Source: Candidatus Anammoximicrobium sp. (GTDB lineage: Bacteria > Planctomycetota > Planctomycetia > Pirellulales > Pirellulaceae). From it: DNA of 64,000 bases. Shown one piece after another: positions 1 to 9,339 of the stretch. A program made the position numbers and the translations under genes. Each line of letters opens with the position of its first letter. Position 1 is the stretch's first letter. A model generated the notes under the pieces. It made no database searches. It was given only the letters and a program-made list of their open reading frames with translations, and was not told the origin of the DNA. The stretch is taken from the NCBI GenBank assembly GCA_012515235.1, contig JAAYYU010000188.1, forward strand, positions 21,232-85,231, read 5' to 3'.

Positions 1-34
1 GCTGTCTCAGACGCTCATTCCGCTGCCAGCCCTG

Positions 35-784
35 TCAGCGATTGGTGGGCGAACCGGCATTGACGGTGCGCGTGTCGCCGGCGGACAGCGAACCGGCGTA
101 TTGGCTGGCGATCGTCTGGTTGAGGGCGGCCATACGTTCCATGATCTCCGGCTGGAATTGGTTCAGGCTGTAGGAACGCTGGTAGTTGGCCAAGGCCTGG
201 CTGTACTCGCCGCTTTGCTCGCGCAATCGCCCCAACGCGTTCCAGGCACGCGAGTTGTACTGGTCCAGGTTCACCGCCTCGGTCAGATAGGTCTTGGCAG
301 CCTCTGGATCGCCAAATTCTTCATACAGCCGCGCCAGTTCAATCCGCGCGTCCGCCACGCCGGGACTGCGCACTGCCCAGTTCTTCAGCAGATTGAAGGC
401 CTTGTCGGATCGGCCAGTCTCCACGAGCAGGACGGCCAGAGCCCGATGGCAATCGGTGTGATTCTCGTCCAAATCCAGGCATTGGTTGTACAGCGTTTCC
501 GCCTGGTTCAGCACGTTCTGGTCGTTGCGGGCAAGGCCCATCCGGTGCATCGTACAGGCCATGTTGTAATAGCCGTCGGCGTTGGTCGGGTCCGTGGCCA
601 CCGCCTTTTGGAATTTCTGCATGGCGACGTCATATTGGCCGCTCTGATACAGCCTCGCCCCCTGCAGGTTCTGGCCGTCCGCCGCCACCTTACAGCCCGC
701 CAAAGCTAACGTGACGAGCGCCAAGGTGACGATCTGCCGATAACCAACCCTCGTCAAGCGATCTGATCCACTCACGGCAGCCAT
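35..784 (-). CDS. TPR-repeat lipoprotein
   Basis: Signal peptide with lipobox-like LALAGC, followed by TPR-like repeats (YYNMACTMHRMG, AWNALGRLREQSGEYSQAL). Confidence 0.8.
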   Translation of the reverse strand: MAAVSGSDRLTRVGYRQIVTLALVTLALAGCKVAADGQNLQGARLYQSGQYDVAMQKFQKAVATDPTNADGYYNMACTMHRMGLARNDQNVLNQAETLYNQCLDLDENHTDCHRALAVLLVETGRSDKAFNLLKNWAVRSPGVADARIELARLYEEFGDPEAAKTYLTEAVNLDQYNSRAWNALGRLREQSGEYSQALANYQRSYSLNQFQPEIMERMAALNQTIASQYAGSLSAGDTRTVNAGSPTNR

Positions 785-931
785 GCCTTCTTGCTAGCAG
801 TCCTGAAAAAGACCCGTGACACCCCGCACCTTGGGCGGCAGAGACAAGCGGGGGGAGGTTAATCCCAAGCCGCCGGCTTGGCAAGACCAGTTTCTGGTTG
901 CCAGGTTTCGCCATGCCGAGGTGCATTTACG

Positions 932-965
932 AAAAAAGCCCGGCTTTTTGCGGAAAAGCCGGGCC
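932..965 (-). terminator. Rho-independent terminator for the 997..1311 gene
   Basis: Minus strand reads GCCCGGCTTTT-loop-AAAAGCCGGGC followed by TTTTTT, just downstream of the gene's stop. Confidence 0.75.
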
Positions 966-996
966 CGTTGCCCCCGGATGCTTTTTAGGGCAGCAA

Positions 997-1311
997 CTAA
1001 GCTTTTAAGGCCACCGACGGTTCCAACATCTGGGTGGCGGGCTGTTTGGCATAACCGAGATTGCGAATGACTTCCAGGATCTCGCTGCACGTGGGAAACA
1101 TCCGGCCGCTGGCTCGCTTGTAGGTGTCCAGGGCTCGCATGACTTCGATTTCGTCTTCGGTATAGTCGCGCTCGCATGTGGTGGGGTCGATTTGACGCCG
1201 CCGCTGAGCACTCCGCCGTTCCGCACTTCGCCGCTCCTCTACCACGGGGACATCCGCCTTGCGACGTTCGCCATCCGCTTGACGGCGGGAATTCAAGGCG
1301 CGACGTTCCAT
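997..1311 (-). CDS. Small Arg-rich protein with conserved-looking C-terminus ([39 protein letters not shown])
   Basis: ORF with good coding character and a terminator downstream; start chosen at [10 protein letters not shown], an upstream GTG is possible. Confidence 0.65.
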   Translation of the reverse strand: MERRALNSRRQADGERRKADVPVVEERRSAERRSAQRRRQIDPTTCERDYTEDEIEVMRALDTYKRASGRMFPTCSEILEVIRNLGYAKQPATQMLEPSVALKA

Positions 1312-1558
1312 TTGCACTTCAACTTGGCTCGCAGTCTTGTCAACGGTCACAGGACGATCCTCCGGGCTTTGGCGAAAACGACAACAAACTTGAAAGGGTT
1401 GATAAGATGCGGCGAGAATTACGGCTAAAGATAAGTTAGCACGTAAAAGTGCATAGTCCAGGAAAGCGGCGAAAGATGCGGCCACTTTTTCGGTGATTCC
1501 GAAAGGCGGGACTATGCCAGTTATTCCGATTGGTGCTCAACGGGCCACCAGAACGGAA

Positions 1559-2248
1559 TCAGACCACAGGAGTGACCTGTTGGCGGGAGCTTTGTCGGAC
1601 GGAGTCGCCCGAGGGCGCCGATGAACGCTCGTTGCGGCCCAGCGGGATCGTGCGACGAATCTCCTGGACCGCCACCCCCAACGGTGCCGTGATGGGAGTC
1701 AATCCGCCTGCCAGCGTGTCGAGGGGGTCCCAGGTCTGAAGAGACCACGCGGCCGGCCAAGCTGTCCAGGGAAGGAGAAAGACCTGCCCGTCGGCGATCT
1801 GGCTTGCTGGAACTGCCAACGCTGGGCCGGCGGCCATGCCGCGCCGAAGAGCCCGTGTCCGGGTGCCTGCAAGCACCTCGGTTTGGTGGGCCGAGGGGCG
1901 TCCGGAGACCGGCGGCAGCGGCTCGCGCCGGGTCATGATCTGCGGCAACCAGGCCAGCACCAGGCTGGCGGCAACGGCCAGGATCGCTCCCGCCAGACGC
2001 CGCTTCGCCACAGGCGAACGGCGACGGAGTTGAAGTCCGGCGCGTCCCACGACGCGTTGCGCAAAGCCCTCGTCCGGCACAGGGAGTTCCAACAAGTCCA
2101 GACCATCGCCCAAGCGGGTACACGCGGCCAGCGTGCCTCGGCAACGCGAACAGACGCTGGCGTGGGCGCGGAGCGCAGGATCTCCGGAGGGCGGTTGCCG
2201 CCGATCCAAGCATCGCTGCAGTCGCTGTTCAAATTGCTCGCACCGCAT
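1559..2248 (-). CDS. Putative anti-sigma factor (zinc-finger HC2-like N-terminus, one TM segment)
   Basis: HASVCSRCRGTL motif, TM segment LAGAILAVAASLVLAWLP, overlaps the end of the ECF sigma gene. Confidence 0.7.
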   Translation of the reverse strand: MRCEQFEQRLQRCLDRRQPPSGDPALRAHASVCSRCRGTLAACTRLGDGLDLLELPVPDEGFAQRVVGRAGLQLRRRSPVAKRRLAGAILAVAASLVLAWLPQIMTRREPLPPVSGRPSAHQTEVLAGTRTRALRRGMAAGPALAVPASQIADGQVFLLPWTAWPAAWSLQTWDPLDTLAGGLTPITAPLGVAVQEIRRTIPLGRNERSSAPSGDSVRQSSRQQVTPVV

Positions 2249-2798
2249 GACGGCGACCTCCCACCACCTCGCGTTGCCGCAGTTGCGCGAGCAACTGCTG
2301 CCGGGCTTGATGAATCCACGTCTTGACCGTTCCCAAGGGCCTCTGGATGGCGACGGCGATCTGATCGTAAGTGAGGTTGTTCTCGTGGAACAAGACAAAC
2401 GTTTCGCGGTGTTCGGGCCGCAGCCGCAACAGCGCCAACTGGACTTCCTCGGCCAACGAGTGCAGCGCGCGCCAATCGGGCGTGCGATCTACCACTTGAT
2501 CCTCGTCCAACGGCCCGGTGGCCGGCCTCCGCTTGCGCGCCGCCAAAAGGGTCCGGCAGCGGTTTCCCGCAATAGCCAGCAACCAGGGCTCAAAATCGCG
2601 GCGCCGATCCCAGGCCGCCAGACCGCGGAGCACCCGCACGAACGTTTCCTGGGCGGCGTCTTCGGCATCTTGACGCTGGCCCAACATGCGATAGCAGAAG
2701 CGGAAAACCCGGTCGCGGTAGAATTCGACCAGGTCGACCATCGCCGCTTCGTCGCCCGCCAGACAGCGGTCAATGAGCTCCGGCAAGTGGCTGGTCAA
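2229..2798 (-). CDS. RNA polymerase ECF-type sigma factor
   Basis: Sigma-70 region 2 (FYRDRVFRFCYRMLGQRQDAEDAAQETFVRVLR) and region 4 (LTYDQIAVAIQRPLGTVKTWIHQARQQL). Confidence 0.93.
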   Translation of the reverse strand: MTSHLPELIDRCLAGDEAAMVDLVEFYRDRVFRFCYRMLGQRQDAEDAAQETFVRVLRGLAAWDRRRDFEPWLLAIAGNRCRTLLAARKRRPATGPLDEDQVVDRTPDWRALHSLAEEVQLALLRLRPEHRETFVLFHENNLTYDQIAVAIQRPLGTVKTWIHQARQQLLAQLRQREVVGGRRHAVRAI

Positions 2799-2810
2799 AG
2801 CAGGCTCCCG

Positions 2811-3524
2811 TCAACGCTTATTGAAGAACTTCTTCAACATTTCGGCGGCTGCATCGCGGGAGTTTTTCGGAGTTTCCTCCGGCCGCTGCGGCAATTTGCC
2901 GAACGTCTTCTTGCCCTTGGTCTTGCCGAAGGGCACCGGCGGTGTCTGCTCTGTCTCGCCCGTCGGCGTCTCCTCCGCGTCTTCGTCGGCTTGCGTTTCA
3001 GACCGCTTTTCGAGCCGCTTCTGCACGGAGAGCTGGTCGGTTTCGTCGAGTTTCAATTGGCGTGTTTCGGGAGCGACTCGGCGGCGAGCCCGCTCTTCCT
3101 CGTCGGCTTCCGCCAGCCAATCGCTGATATCCCCGTCGTTCAACTGCACGGTGTCTTTGCCGCTGGAGGTCGTGCGAGCCGCCGCTTCCTTGACGCTCGA
3201 GACTTTGGGCTTCTTTTCACCGCCCAAGCTGTGGTCGACCACAACTTCGAAGGCCAAGGGGCCGACTTGAAGGGTGTCGCCGCTTTTCAGCACGCGATCT
3301 TCGGTCAGCCGTTCGCCGTTGACCAGCGTCCCGTTCCTGCTCTTCAGGTCGCGGACGAGCAACTCGCCCTCTTTCAAGTAAATCACACAGTGCCGGCGGC
3401 TGATCGCGTCACTCTTGGGGCGCAGGTGGCAATCCTCGCCGCGCCCGATCAGGCACTTGGGCGTCGGGATCTTGATTTCTTTGCCTGCCTCGGAACCCTT
3501 GAGTAACTTCAGCTTGACCTTCAT
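2811..3524 (-). CDS. FHA domain protein
   Basis: CLIGRGEDCHLRPKSDAISRRHCVIYLKEGELLVRDLKSRNGTLVNGERL. Confidence 0.9.
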   Translation of the reverse strand: MKVKLKLLKGSEAGKEIKIPTPKCLIGRGEDCHLRPKSDAISRRHCVIYLKEGELLVRDLKSRNGTLVNGERLTEDRVLKSGDTLQVGPLAFEVVVDHSLGGEKKPKVSSVKEAAARTTSSGKDTVQLNDGDISDWLAEADEEERARRRVAPETRQLKLDETDQLSVQKRLEKRSETQADEDAEETPTGETEQTPPVPFGKTKGKKTFGKLPQRPEETPKNSRDAAAEMLKKFFNKR

Positions 3525-3706
3525 ACGTCGCCCTTCCTCCGCGCCGGCATCTTCGCATTCGTCGCGGACTGTGTGTCCACCCGAACGGCAACCGATCGTC
3601 CTCGTGGCGAGTCGCCTGCGGGACGGTTATCGACCGAATCCAAAACTTCCAAAAGCATACCAAACCGGGGTCTGCCCGTCAAAACGGGATTGCCCGCCAA
3701 CCCTGG

Positions 3707-4447
3707 TTATCTTCGATTTGTCCAGCCCGGTTGGGCGTATTGGCTGCGGCAAATCCGCGCCGCAGCCTCCTTTTCCCAAGGGGCGGGGGAGTCGGAGTGG
3801 AACGTCAAGCCGAGCTTCCCAGCCACCCGTTGGGCCCAGCGTTCCGCCAATTCCTTTGGATCGAGCAGGACGGACGCGAGTTCCCCAATTCCGGCCAACT
3901 CGGGGGCGACCGCCGACCGCCGCAAGAGCACGCTGCCATGCTGCAGCAATGCACCGTGCCGGCGACGCTGGGCGCTGCCGGCAATCTTGTGATCTCCCAT
4001 CAAGACATCCCCTTGCGCTCGCCGCAGGAAGCACAGGAACGGCTCTTCCGGCGGCTTCCTCGCGGGCGACGGGCACAGCCCGGCCACGATTCCGCGCTGG
4101 GCCAATTCCTCGACCAACGTCCCATGAAAGGCGTCGTAGTAATCCGCCAGACCGCCGCGGACGTGGGCCGGGACGCCCGTCGTAAAGCTGTACGTCAATT
4201 CCAGGTCATGGACAATCGCGCCGCCGCCCGTCGATCGCCGCACCAAGGGGCAGTGGCGGCTCGCGGCGTGCGTCTGGCGGTCTGCGGAACGCTGGAAGTA
4301 GCCCAGCGACAGCGTCGGCTCGCTCCAGAAGTAAAACCGCAAACACCCCCCCTGCCCTGCCCTGCCGGCGGACTCCAGGAGCGCCTCGTCCAGCGCCATG
4401 TTCCAAGCCCCGTCGGCGGGCTCGTCGATCATTAGTCGGCATTCCAT
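3707..4447 (-). CDS. lplA: Lipoate/biotin-protein ligase A-like protein
   Basis: NMALDEALL...PTLSLGYFQ...LVRRSTGGGAIVHDLELTYSF; overlaps gcvPB by 16 nt. Confidence 0.83.
   Translation of the reverse strand: MECRLMIDEPADGAWNMALDEALLESAGRAGQGGCLRFYFWSEPTLSLGYFQRSADRQTHAASRHCPLVRRSTGGGAIVHDLELTYSFTTGVPAHVRGGLADYYDAFHGTLVEELAQRGIVAGLCPSPARKPPEEPFLCFLRRAQGDVLMGDHKIAGSAQRRRHGALLQHGSVLLRRSAVAPELAGIGELASVLLDPKELAERWAQRVAGKLGLTFHSDSPAPWEKEAAARICRSQYAQPGWTNRR
4346..4366 (-). repeat. G-rich microrepeat copy A (GGCAGGGCAGGGCAGGGGGGG on minus strand)
   Basis: Read directly; inside the lplA-like CDS. Confidence 0.85.
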
Positions 4448-5886
4448 CGAAGCACCGGCTTGCGCGCCGCCTGGACCTCATCGGGACGACTTACGGGCGT
4501 GGTGTGCGGAGCGTCGTGCAACGCCTCCGGCTCTTCCTCGGTCAACCGCCACAGCGCCGCGGCGAACGCATCCAGCGTTTCCTTGCTCTCGGTTTCCGTG
4601 GGTTCAATCATCATCGCTTCCGGAACGGTCAGCGGGAAGTACACGGTCGGCGCGTGAAAGCCCTCGTCCAGCAACCGCTTGGCGAGGTCCATCGCCGTGA
4701 CGCCTTTCGCCTTCTTCAACGCCGCCGCCGAGGCGACGAATTCGTGCATGCAGCGGTCGCCTTGAGGTACGGGCAGAATGTGCTGGACGCGGCTGAGCAG
4801 ATAGTTGGCGTTCAGCACGGCGTTCTCCGCAACGGCCCGCAGCCCTTCCGGACCGTGGGTGCGGAGGTAACAGTACGCGCGAATCAGTACGCCCACGTTG
4901 CCAAAGAAACTGCGCACGCGGCCGATCGACTTGGGACGCTCGGCATCCAGCCGATACCGGCCCCCGTCGCAGGCGACCACGGGCGCCGGCAGATAGGCTC
5001 CCAACTTCTCCGTCACACAGATCGGCCCCGCGCCGGGACCGCCGCCCCCGTGCGGACCGCTGAACGTCTTGTGCGGATTGAAGTGCATCATGTCCGCCCC
5101 GAAATCGCCGGGACGCGTGACGCCCAAAATGGCGTTCATGTTCGCGCCGTCCAGGTAGATCAGTCCGCCGCGGGCGTGGACCCAGTCCGCGATCTGTCCC
5201 ACCTGACCGTCAAACAAACCCAGGGTGTTGGGATTCGTAATCATGAACACGGCGATGCGCTCGTCCAACTTGCCGCGGAGGTCGTCCAGATCCACGGCGC
5301 CGCCGGCCGTGCTGCGGACCGTGACCGTCTCGAATCCGGCCATCCGCGCGCTGGCCGGATTGGTCCCGTGGGCGCTGTCCGGCGCCAGCACCTTGGTGCG
5401 GCGCTGGCCGACGTCACGGAAATACGCGGCGGCCACCATCAGCGCGGTCAACTCGCCGTGCGCTCCCGCCGCCGGCTGCAGCGACACCGCCGGCAAACCT
5501 GCGATTTCGCCCAACATCTGCTGCAATTCGAACAGCAACTGCAGCAGGCCTTGCAGCGTGTCCTCCGGCTGGTAAGGGTGCAGGTCGGCAAAGCCGGGCA
5601 GGGCCGACAACCGCTCGTTCCGCTTGGGATTGTACTTCATGGTACACGAGCCCAGCGGATAGAAGTGCGTGTCGACGGACATGTTCAAGGTCGACAGGTT
5701 GGTGAAGTGCCGCACCAGATCCGGCTCGGCGATCTCGGGCAGCGGCGGCGGCGCGTCGGCCAGCCAGTCCGCGGGCACCGTCTCCGCAGACGGCTGCTGC
5801 GGCACGTCGCAAACCGGCAACCGCGCCGCACGCCGTCCGGATTTGGACAACTCAAACAAGGAATGCACCGCTTGTGTATTTCGCAT
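4432..5886 (-). CDS. gcvPB: Glycine dehydrogenase (decarboxylating) subunit 2
   Basis: NMSVDTHFYPLGSCTMKYNPK; DGANMNAILGVTRPGDFGADMMHFNPHKTFSGPHGGGGPGAG. Confidence 0.97.
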   Translation of the reverse strand: MRNTQAVHSLFELSKSGRRAARLPVCDVPQQPSAETVPADWLADAPPPLPEIAEPDLVRHFTNLSTLNMSVDTHFYPLGSCTMKYNPKRNERLSALPGFADLHPYQPEDTLQGLLQLLFELQQMLGEIAGLPAVSLQPAAGAHGELTALMVAAAYFRDVGQRRTKVLAPDSAHGTNPASARMAGFETVTVRSTAGGAVDLDDLRGKLDERIAVFMITNPNTLGLFDGQVGQIADWVHARGGLIYLDGANMNAILGVTRPGDFGADMMHFNPHKTFSGPHGGGGPGAGPICVTEKLGAYLPAPVVACDGGRYRLDAERPKSIGRVRSFFGNVGVLIRAYCYLRTHGPEGLRAVAENAVLNANYLLSRVQHILPVPQGDRCMHEFVASAAALKKAKGVTAMDLAKRLLDEGFHAPTVYFPLTVPEAMMIEPTETESKETLDAFAAALWRLTEEEPEALHDAPHTTPVSRPDEVQAARKPVLRWNAD

Positions 5887-5952
5887 CGTTCGTCCTCGGC
5901 TCGTTGAACCGCACCCTCACGGGGAGCACGTGGCTGACGGCCCGCCCAAGCG

Positions 5953-7326
5953 TTACCCGTTGGGATGCGGCGAAACGACTCCTGTTGCCTCCCTCAGGCA
6001 CTGCGCCAGCGCGTCGATCTCCTCCCGCGTCCGTTTCTCCGTCACCGCCACCAGGAAGCAGTCGCTCAACTCCGGGTACCAGCGTCCCAACGGCACGCCG
6101 GCCAGAGAACCTGCCGCGGATGCTTGCGCCAGCAACCTTTCCACCCCCCCTGCCCTGCTCCGCACCACGAATTCCTTGAACGTGGGCCGGTCGAAAGCTA
6201 ACTCGAACCGCTCGCCAGCCGTGATCTGAGCCGCCGCATAACGCGCCTTCTGCAGGCACAATTCGGCCGTCTCCCGCAATCCCTGCGGCCCCAACGCCGA
6301 CAGGTAAATTGCCGCCCGCAGGGCGATCAAACCTTGATTCGTACAGATGTTGCTGGTCGCCTTGTCGCGGCGAATGTGCTGCTCGCGGGTCTGCAGCGTC
6401 AGTACCCAGCAGGGTTGGCCGCGCCGATCCGTCGTCTGGCCGGCGATGCGGCCCGGCAAGCGGCGAAGAAACTGCTCGCGGCAGGCCATGATGCCCAAGT
6501 AGGGACCGCCGAACAGCATCGGCGTGCCCAACGCTTGACCCTCCGCCACCGCGATGTCGGCGCCCAGTTCCGCCGGCCGCTTCAGCAGCCCCAGGCTGAT
6601 CGGATCGAACGCCTGGACCAACAACGCGCCGGCATCGTGCGCAATTCTTGCGGCGGCTGCCACGTCCTCCAGGCAACCGAAGAAGTTGGGATGCTGGATC
6701 AGAACGCACGCCGTGCGGTCGTCTACGGCGGCCGCCAACGTTTCCAGGTCGGTGCTCCCCTGCCCTGCCCCAACCGGGACGCATTCCGTCTCCAGACCAG
6801 CCAAGTACGTCCGCAAGACCTGACGATACTCCGGATGCACGCCGCCCGCCACGACGACCTTGCTTTCCCGCCGCGTGACGCTCATGGCCATCAGCACCGC
6901 TTCGACCGCCGCCGTGCCGCCGTCGTACAGGCTGGCGTTGGAGACGTCCATGCCCGTCAGCCGGCAGATCAGCGTCTGGTACTCGAACATCGCCTGTAAG
7001 GTGCCCTGGCTGACCTCCGGCTGATATGGCGTGTAGGACGTATAGAACTCGCCGCGCGAAGCGAGCGCGTCCACCACCGCGGGCACGAAATGGTCGTAGC
7101 TGCCGCCGCCCAGGAAACAAACCCGCTGATCAGCGTGGACGTTCCGTTCCGCCAGGGTCGCCATGTGCCGCGTCAATTCGAGTTCGGTCAGCGCCGGCGG
7201 CAAGGCCAACGGACGCGACAGGCGGAACTGGGCCGGAATCGCCGCAAACAACGCGTCGATCGATCCAACGCCGATCGCCTGCAGCATCGCACGCTGATCC
7301 TCAGCAGTGTTGAACAAGTAAGGCAT
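5953..7326 (-). CDS. gcvPA: Glycine dehydrogenase (decarboxylating) subunit 1
   Basis: FLGGGSYDHFVPAVVDALASRGEFYTSYTPYQPEVSQGTLQAMFEYQTLICRLTGMDVSNASLYDGGTAAVEA. Confidence 0.97.
   Translation of the reverse strand: MPYLFNTAEDQRAMLQAIGVGSIDALFAAIPAQFRLSRPLALPPALTELELTRHMATLAERNVHADQRVCFLGGGSYDHFVPAVVDALASRGEFYTSYTPYQPEVSQGTLQAMFEYQTLICRLTGMDVSNASLYDGGTAAVEAVLMAMSVTRRESKVVVAGGVHPEYRQVLRTYLAGLETECVPVGAGQGSTDLETLAAAVDDRTACVLIQHPNFFGCLEDVAAAARIAHDAGALLVQAFDPISLGLLKRPAELGADIAVAEGQALGTPMLFGGPYLGIMACREQFLRRLPGRIAGQTTDRRGQPCWVLTLQTREQHIRRDKATSNICTNQGLIALRAAIYLSALGPQGLRETAELCLQKARYAAAQITAGERFELAFDRPTFKEFVVRSRAGGVERLLAQASAAGSLAGVPLGRWYPELSDCFLVAVTEKRTREEIDALAQCLREATGVVSPHPNG
6144..6157 (-). repeat. 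G-rich microrepeat copy B
   Basis: Plus strand CCCCCCCTGCCCTG, in gcvPA. Confidence 0.7.
6757..6771 (-). repeat. G-rich microrepeat copy C
   Basis: Plus strand CCCCTGCCCTGCCCC, in gcvPA. Confidence 0.8.
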
Positions 7327-7398
7327 GGGTGTGTCGGTGATCGGTATCTGGTAATCGGCGGTCAGTAATCGGCGGTCCCGTCCTGCGTCCCTCAGCCT

Positions 7399-7815
7399 TC
7401 ATCCTTCCCCCGCCTCCGCACACTGCTTCTGGTACGCGGCGTAGTCCATCAGCTTGGACAGTGCCGTCTCGTCCGTCAGCCGCACTTTGACGATCCAGCC
7501 GGCGTTGTAAGGATCTTGGTTGAGCGTCTCCAGTCTGTCCGGCAAGTCGCGATTGACGTCGATGATCTCGCCATCCACGGGGCTGTACAGCGGGCTGACC
7601 GCCTTGACCGATTCCACCTCGCCCAGTTCCTGGCCCGCCGCCACGAACTTGCCGACCGGCGGCAATTCCATGAACACGAGGTCCGTGAGTTGTTCGACGG
7701 CGAACGCCGAGATGCCGATCGTGGCCACTTTGACACCGCCCTCGTCTTGGACGCGGACCCACTCGTGAGTTTCGCTGAACAGCAGTTCTTCTGGCTTCAC
7801 GGCTCCATTCCTCAT
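7399..7815 (-). CDS. gcvH: Glycine cleavage system H protein
   Basis: FSETHEWV...GISAFAVEQLTDLVFMELPPVGK...GEVESVKAVSPLYSPVDGEIIDVN; start at 7815 inside a longer ORF. Confidence 0.97.
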   Translation of the reverse strand: MRNGAVKPEELLFSETHEWVRVQDEGGVKVATIGISAFAVEQLTDLVFMELPPVGKFVAAGQELGEVESVKAVSPLYSPVDGEIIDVNRDLPDRLETLNQDPYNAGWIVKVRLTDETALSKLMDYAAYQKQCAEAGEG

Positions 7816-7853
7816 GTCCGTAGTTTTCGACGTTCTCACATCCTCAGTGGCAC

Positions 7854-7957
7854 GGCCTACTTGTTGGCCGTGTCTGTCACTCCCCATCGCACGGCCTGCT
7901 CGTTGGCCGTGACCAGCCCTTTGCACAGCGCGGCCCAGTCGTCGGCCGTGCCCGGCA
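7854..7957. repeat. Three related short palindromes (CACGGCC-N8-GGCCGTG type) in the gcvT-gcvH gap
   Basis: cacggcctacttgttggccgtg, cacggcctgctcgttggccgtg, gcggcccagtcgtcggccgtg. Confidence 0.8.
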
Positions 7958-7958
7958 T

Positions 7959-9086
7959 TCATGCTGTCTGTCGGCCCCGCCGGTAGAACGGCAACTCCAC
8001 CACGCGGGCGGACTCCCGTCGGCCGCGGATCTCCACGGCCAGTTCTGTGCCCGGCGCGGCGGCGTCCGCCCGCACGTAGGCCATCGCAATCGGCTTGTCC
8101 AAGGTGGGCGAAAACGTCCCGCTGGTGACCTCGCCTACCCCTTGCCCTTCGGCGAGCACCGCATAGTGTTCGCGGGGCACGCGCCGCCCGGCCACAGTCA
8201 GCCCGATGCGTTTCGGCTGCTGCGGATCGCCCTGCAGACGCCGCAAGGCTTCGGCGCCGACAAACGAACGGTCTGGCAGGTTGACAGCAAAGCCCAATCC
8301 GGCCTGGTACGGGTTGATGCTCTCCGACAGTTCGTGGCCGTACAGCGGCATGCCGGCCTCCAAGCGTAACGTGTCTCGAGCGCCCAGGCCAGCCGGCCTC
8401 AGTCCCGTGTCGCGGCCAGCCCGGAACAGGTTGGCACACAACTCGACGGCATCCTCGGCCCGCACGATCAATTCAAAGCCGTCTTCGCCCGTGTAGCCCG
8501 TGCGCGTCACCGTACACGGGCGGTCAAAGGACTCCGTCACGACGCCCGTATAGTAGCCCATTCGCTCCAGATCGGCCTTCACCAGGCGGCCGACGACCTG
8601 TAAGGCTTGGGGGCCTTGGACCGCGATCATCGCCGTCTCGGTCGTCCGGTCGGCCATCTCGACGTCGCCGTCCGCCGAGTTCAGTTGCGAGCGGAACCAG
8701 GCGACAAGTTTCTCCCGGTTGCAGGCGTTCACGACCAGCAGGTAATACCGCTGGCCGCTGGGCGTCTCCAACTGCGACGCGAGAATGTCGTCCAGGATGC
8801 CGCCCTGCTCGTTGGTCACCAGGGAGTACCGGATCTTGCCCGGCGGGAGATCGGCCACGCGCCGCGTCAGCACCCGGTCCAGGAACCGGCCGGCGTCCTG
8901 GCCGTCGAAACGCAACCGGCCCATGTGCGAGACGTCGAAGACCCCCGCCGCCCGCCGAATCGCGTGATGCTCCTCGACGATCGACGCGTACTGGACGGGC
9001 ATGGACCAGCCGGCAAAGTCCACCATGCGCCCCCCCTGCTCGACATGCCAATCGTACAACGGTGTTTTCGCTGGTTGTTGGTTCAT
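7959..9086 (-). CDS. gcvT: Glycine cleavage system aminomethyltransferase (T protein)
   Basis: TPLYDWHVEQGGRMVDFAGWSMPVQY...FDVSHMGRLRFDGQDA...TGYTGEDGFEL. Confidence 0.97.
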   Translation of the reverse strand: MNQQPAKTPLYDWHVEQGGRMVDFAGWSMPVQYASIVEEHHAIRRAAGVFDVSHMGRLRFDGQDAGRFLDRVLTRRVADLPPGKIRYSLVTNEQGGILDDILASQLETPSGQRYYLLVVNACNREKLVAWFRSQLNSADGDVEMADRTTETAMIAVQGPQALQVVGRLVKADLERMGYYTGVVTESFDRPCTVTRTGYTGEDGFELIVRAEDAVELCANLFRAGRDTGLRPAGLGARDTLRLEAGMPLYGHELSESINPYQAGLGFAVNLPDRSFVGAEALRRLQGDPQQPKRIGLTVAGRRVPREHYAVLAEGQGVGEVTSGTFSPTLDKPIAMAYVRADAAAPGTELAVEIRGRRESARVVELPFYRRGRQTA

Positions 9087-9339
9087 GCGGGCATTGTAGC
9101 CATTTCAAAGTTCGTTGCCAGGGCCGGTGCGAGCCACGGCAAGAGGCGGGCGGGCCTGCCCGGCGGATCTGATCAGCCGCCGCTTGATTGGCTTCGGGAA
9201 GAGAAAGCGGCAGTGAAGACGGGGCTCTTGGCCTGCCTTCAAGCGTGGACAGCCGGACTGGGGCAAGGTATGCTGCGCGTGCCGTCCGTGGCCAGATCTT
9301 GGAATGTGACAGATATCGTCCGCCAAGTCAAAAAGGCAG

